Source: Ectocarpus siliculosus (Eukaryota > Sar > Phaeophyceae > Ectocarpales > Ectocarpaceae). From it: 10,794 nucleotides of DNA. Position 1 is the stretch's first letter. Each line of letters starts with the position of its first letter. The translations under genes were made by a program, and so were the position numbers. The DNA is taken from assembly GCA_000310025.1 (NCBI GenBank), contig FN648993.1, forward strand, positions 11,355-22,148, in the 5' to 3' direction. Positions 8,839-10,794 of this stretch are shown here, one piece after another. A model generated the notes under the pieces. The model did not search any database and was not told the origin of the DNA. It saw only the letters and a list, made by a program, of their open reading frames with translations.

Positions 8839-8990
8839 CGTATCTGGGATCTGGCCCGTTACCTGCGAATAAAACCTCTTTTCGGCGGAAGTCAGCCAAG
8901 GGTAAAGATGCCCCCGCCCGCAGCAATCGCGAACCGCACGAACGCCGCCGTGGCGTTGGGCACCTCGCCATGCTGCTCGACAAATTTGAC
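5484..8990 (-). CDS. EamA-family drug/metabolite transporter, multi-exon, 5' partial, possibly broken
   Basis: Reading down the minus strand, exons are 8990-8863, 7325-7219, an unresolved part ending at 6973, 6677-6556, 6344-6228 and 5979-5484. Borders are GT-AG and phases agree (1, then 0 at 6973, then 2, 2). Family features are clear. VPNATAAFVRFAIAA fits the TM2 region. MEIGVWVALGYFTQAIGLE and CAFLCSLSV fit TM3-TM4 of the first EamA domain. GQAVGFGVAFTRIE|QYMEKFPGKS fits TM6. The second domain shows ISVAALTGIWCIF, ILAALSYTGLVTTSLAIWLE and VIFSTEPLWATLVSALLLKE with GADVILLACLVA. A roughly 110-residue acidic, Ser-rich cytosolic tail follows, with the stop at 5484-5486. EamA proteins are ten-helix exporters or exchangers of small metabolites; the substrate cannot be told from sequence. 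Problems: one extra G in a G5 run shifts the frame in exon 8990-8863; a TAA at 7075-7077 and an unreadable TM5 lie between 7218 and 7056; TM1 and the start were not found. It is therefore a decaying copy or a gene with sequence errors. The family call is firm, the exact model is not. Confidence 0.8.
7823..8484 (+). CDS. Candidate small two-exon gene nested antisense in the EamA intron
   Basis: The candidate has exon 7823-7987 (ATG, 55 codons, donor gtacgt after GCAGAG) and exon 8458-8484 (8 codons plus TGA). The intron would end in a textbook 3' splice region: over 100 nt of pyrimidine-rich sequence, a ctaac branch-like motif at 8440-8444, then ttttctgtgccag. The product would be about 63 residues, very Lys/Arg-rich (YRKRKKSKLRELGKTIKKN), with no recognised domain. 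A-rich codon use unlike the neighbouring GC-rich exons argues against coding. The 3' splice signal is the strongest part; the pairing with this start is inference. Confidence 0.15.
8677..8839 (+). repeat. Dispersed SINE-like repeat, copy B, with (AAC)15 tail
   Basis: This is the second copy of the repeat at 4126-4250, in the same orientation. The body (8677-about 8773) is followed by a mixed AAC/AAG tail and then 15 perfect AAC units at 8795-8839. It contains the inverted pair cagtac and gtactg around ggacatacgaag, which could form a small hairpin. It lies in the EamA intron, 24 nt from the donor of exon 8990-8863 on the opposite strand. The tail is much longer and purer than in copy A, which fits a younger copy or microsatellite growth. 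Confidence 0.7.
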
Positions 8991-9471
8991 CTATTTATTG
9001 ATACGTGGGGCGGGCAGGGTGTCCGAGCAAGCATTTACTGACAAGCAGTTTCCGACACAGGAGAAGGTTGCACGAAAAATGGTTGTGTCTACAACTAGTT
9101 TGATAGGCATACGGCCGATACTAAACACACACAAGACAGCAGTAGTACAGGTCTGGTCGAGCCTATTGTCAAGAATATGGCAGGGTGTGAAGATATGCGT
9201 GTCCTATCGATGAACCGTGCCTATAAAATGTACTCGCAAGTTCCACGTCTTCAACCGCTGTGGGGCAGATGATGCCGTATGGACATCTTTGAACCTACAC
9301 AACGGGCACCACAGGCCTGGCGCGTTTTTTTTGCCACCTCTTGTAGTTCACCCGCACCAGCTCGCTCTCTCGCTCTCGGGTCCGATAAAAAAGATGTGTA
9401 TTCCAACCTCGGTGGCGGCTAACAACCTGTATCCTTCCGCGCGTTTTCCCTTTCAACAATCTTCGCCGCAG

Positions 9472-9617
9472 GGCTACAAGTTCAACATGTTCTACCCTGA
9501 CCTGATCGATCGCGGGGATACCCTCAAGTATTTCTTGGAGAAGGTGGATCACCCCGGCTGTGCCTTGCCATCCTCCGATTCCACGCCGGCCCTCCGTACG
9601 AAGACGTCGCTCTCAAG
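9472..9617 (+). pseudogene. Isolated cactin C-terminal exon with a frameshift
   Basis: Cactin is a conserved nuclear protein of the spliceosome; its C-terminal domain contains a near-invariant GYKFN-hFYPDLID segment and RFHAGPPYED. Here an exon opens after ttcgccgcag with GYKFNMFYPDLIDRGD and then reads KYFLEKVDHPG. In the frame two bases on it continues AILRFHAGPPYEDVALK up to a gtaatt donor. The two halves are put out of frame by five extra nucleotides (gtgcc, 9560-9564); without them the exon is exactly 47 codons, phase 0 at both ends. The following conserved exon (WEYSHKRGF...) was not found downstream. No clear upstream exon was found, and that side is occupied by the opposite-strand EamA gene. 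I therefore read it as a captured or leftover gene fragment. A single sequencing error is less likely for a five-base change but not excluded. Confidence 0.75.
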
Positions 9618-9662
9618 GTAATTTAGACTATCTACGGTAACTACCGTTGTGAGTCACCGCAC

Positions 9663-9764
9663 GGTCCGGAGCCGTCGCACAGGGGTGCGATGCAAAGTAA
9701 ATGTCTAAATGATTTGATTCGATTTCTGCACAGGGTCCGGAAGTCGCCGAACAGGGGTGCGATG
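9663..9764 (+). repeat. Direct repeat of about 30 nt, 71-nt period
   Basis: ggtccgga...acaggggtgcgatg occurs at 9663-9692 and 9734-9764. The two copies share both ends exactly (8 nt and 14 nt), with changes in the centre and one length difference. The first copy begins 45 nt after the donor of the cactin exon fragment. Confidence 0.8.
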
Positions 9765-10618
9765 ACTCGAAACCTAGGGTAGTTGAGTGCCAGTGATTCC
9801 GGGGCAATTTTCGCCCCTCCCTGCAACCATATGCCAGTGTTGGCATGTCAGCTCTGCTGTATGGGTAGTAGATAGGTCATCGTCGCGCACCACACGTGGA
9901 GGTACGAAGGAAACGAAACACATTGGTGTTTCCAAGGATTGTTTCCACGGGCAGTTCCTGATAATATCGCCTTCAGGGTTTACTCTTCGCCTGCTGGCTT
10001 GTCTCGGGATTCTGTCGCGGTCTTTCCTACTCCTACACTGTTGTAGGCCGAGAAGAAGGAAGGGTAGTTTGTAGAAGAAGTGTATCGCAAGGTGCGGCAA
10101 GTGTTGGTGCTGCGTGTGTCGAGTACTGTAGTCTTACAAGGGGCTCGGCCCTTTGTTGGCTCGTGGCGCGCCGTTTGTCCGAACTGCGAAAGGTCTGCCA
10201 GGGCATTTTCTGGACTTATTTTCGGTCTCGAAGCATTGTTTGAGCTGTAAGGTGTTGTCTCGTATGTATGTATGTGCGCTTACTACGTAGAGGCCGCATG
10301 GCAGTAAATAGTACAGGAGGACGCTTTGGCGGAAACGATGCCTACCTTCTTGAACCCTCGAGACACTTCGATGAAACAGATTATGCAACCTACCGGTGAA
10401 GCTGTAGATGTACTCTAAGCAGCCCGTTAGCGTCATTGATACATACATGAACTGTAGATGCACAACGCGTGATGTTGTGGATCCCACCCTACCAGGTCCC
10501 CAATCCCGATCAGTTGATTGGGAATTTCGGAGGGCGTGTTGTGTGATCGCGTTGTGGGAGGGAGGTGCGTAGCCTTGGTTTGCGTGGCCGTATCTGTTTT
10601 GTCTACGCTGATTCCTTT

Positions 10619-10652
10619 CGTCCATCCAAACCGCTCGTCCATCCATACCGCT
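10619..10652 (+). repeat. Perfectly abutting 17-nt tandem duplication
   Basis: cgtccatccaaaccgct (10619-10635) is followed at once by cgtccatccataccgct (10636-10652), with 16 of 17 positions identical. Confidence 0.85.
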
Positions 10653-10794
10653 GCGCGCCTGACGCTGGTCCCCGAAACTCTACGGCGCGCTACGTACGCG
10701 TGCGTGCGTACAACAGGCTAGCACCACCTGCGACCTAGTTTTTCATGCCTGCTCACGATGACGATGTATGCGTGCTGTTGTTCACGAAGGAAAG

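Larger units (their letters stand above)
7326..8862 (-). other. Large intron of the EamA gene (1,537 nt)
   Basis: On the minus strand the intron opens gtaacg directly after TTCGCAG and closes with ...aaaaccag before GCATGGAAATAGG. Joining completes a Gly codon and gives VLFAGMEIGVWVALGY, a typical EamA continuation, which supports direct splicing over this distance. The intron holds repeat copy B just inside its donor (the TTG-rich strand starts 24 nt in). It also holds a pyrimidine-rich tract on the plus strand (about 8300-8450) and an open frame with splice-like borders on the plus strand. Confidence 0.65.
9618..10794. other. Non-coding tail of the window with short duplications
   Basis: No recognisable exon was found. 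The longest frame is on the minus strand, 10134-10646 (170 codons). It has mixed composition, one hydrophobic stretch (SVLLYYLLPCGLYVVS) and no family resemblance. Short tandem duplications lie at 9663-9764 and 10619-10652, and an alternating purine-pyrimidine run at 10692-10712. Confidence 0.35.

Noticed and set aside
8679-9041. Plus-strand ORF of 120 codons with a poly-Thr run
   Set aside because: The Thr run is the translated AAC microsatellite of repeat B, and the rest is the reverse of the EamA exon at 8990-8863.
9222-9228. TATA-like tataaaa on the plus strand
   Set aside because: No gene start is supported downstream; a seven-base match is expected by chance.
10515-10560. Possible next cactin exon (DWEFRRACCV after cag)
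   Set aside because: Only W-E-aromatic and a basic pair match; spacing and the rest of the motif are wrong and the frame stops soon.

Overview
The window looks like nuclear DNA of a eukaryote with intron-rich genes. Recognisable exons are short (about 60-500 nt), end at GT-AG borders with pyrimidine-rich 3' splice sites, keep reading phase across introns of about 200-1,540 nt, and are separated by long non-coding stretches and small repeats. The protein families found are an ELM2-domain protein, a plant/algal-type EamA drug/metabolite transporter and a cactin fragment. They fit a photosynthetic stramenopile with a large genome, such as a brown alga, but that assignment is inference. No bacterial operon, CRISPR array, rRNA or tRNA was seen.

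Layout. Positions 376-2697 (+) hold a four-exon gene whose spliced product carries a good ELM2 signature and an Ala/Ser-rich tail without a SANT domain; its 5' limit is uncertain. Positions 2698-5483 are mostly non-coding. They contain a roughly 98-bp tandem repeat near 3.5-3.7 kb, one copy of a SINE-like repeat with a CAA tail (4126-4250), and an unassigned ORF. Positions 5484-8990 (-) hold a multi-exon EamA/DMT transporter. Five of its exons are easily recognised, but one exon has a 1-nt frameshift in a G run, one middle segment (the expected fifth membrane helix) cannot be read, and the first helix and start codon are missing. The 1.5-kb intron of this gene contains the second copy of the CAA-tailed repeat and a possible small opposite-strand spliced gene.

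Positions 9472-9617 (+) hold one isolated exon of cactin with intact splice borders and a 5-nt insertion that breaks its frame. The rest, to 10794, is non-coding with short tandem duplications.

The genes do not form a pathway: ELM2 points to chromatin or transcription, EamA to membrane transport, and cactin to the spliceosome. The most striking theme is decay next to repeats: two neighbouring genes with recognisable but interrupted exons beside a dispersed CAA-tailed element. Sequencing or assembly error remains an alternative for the frameshifts.
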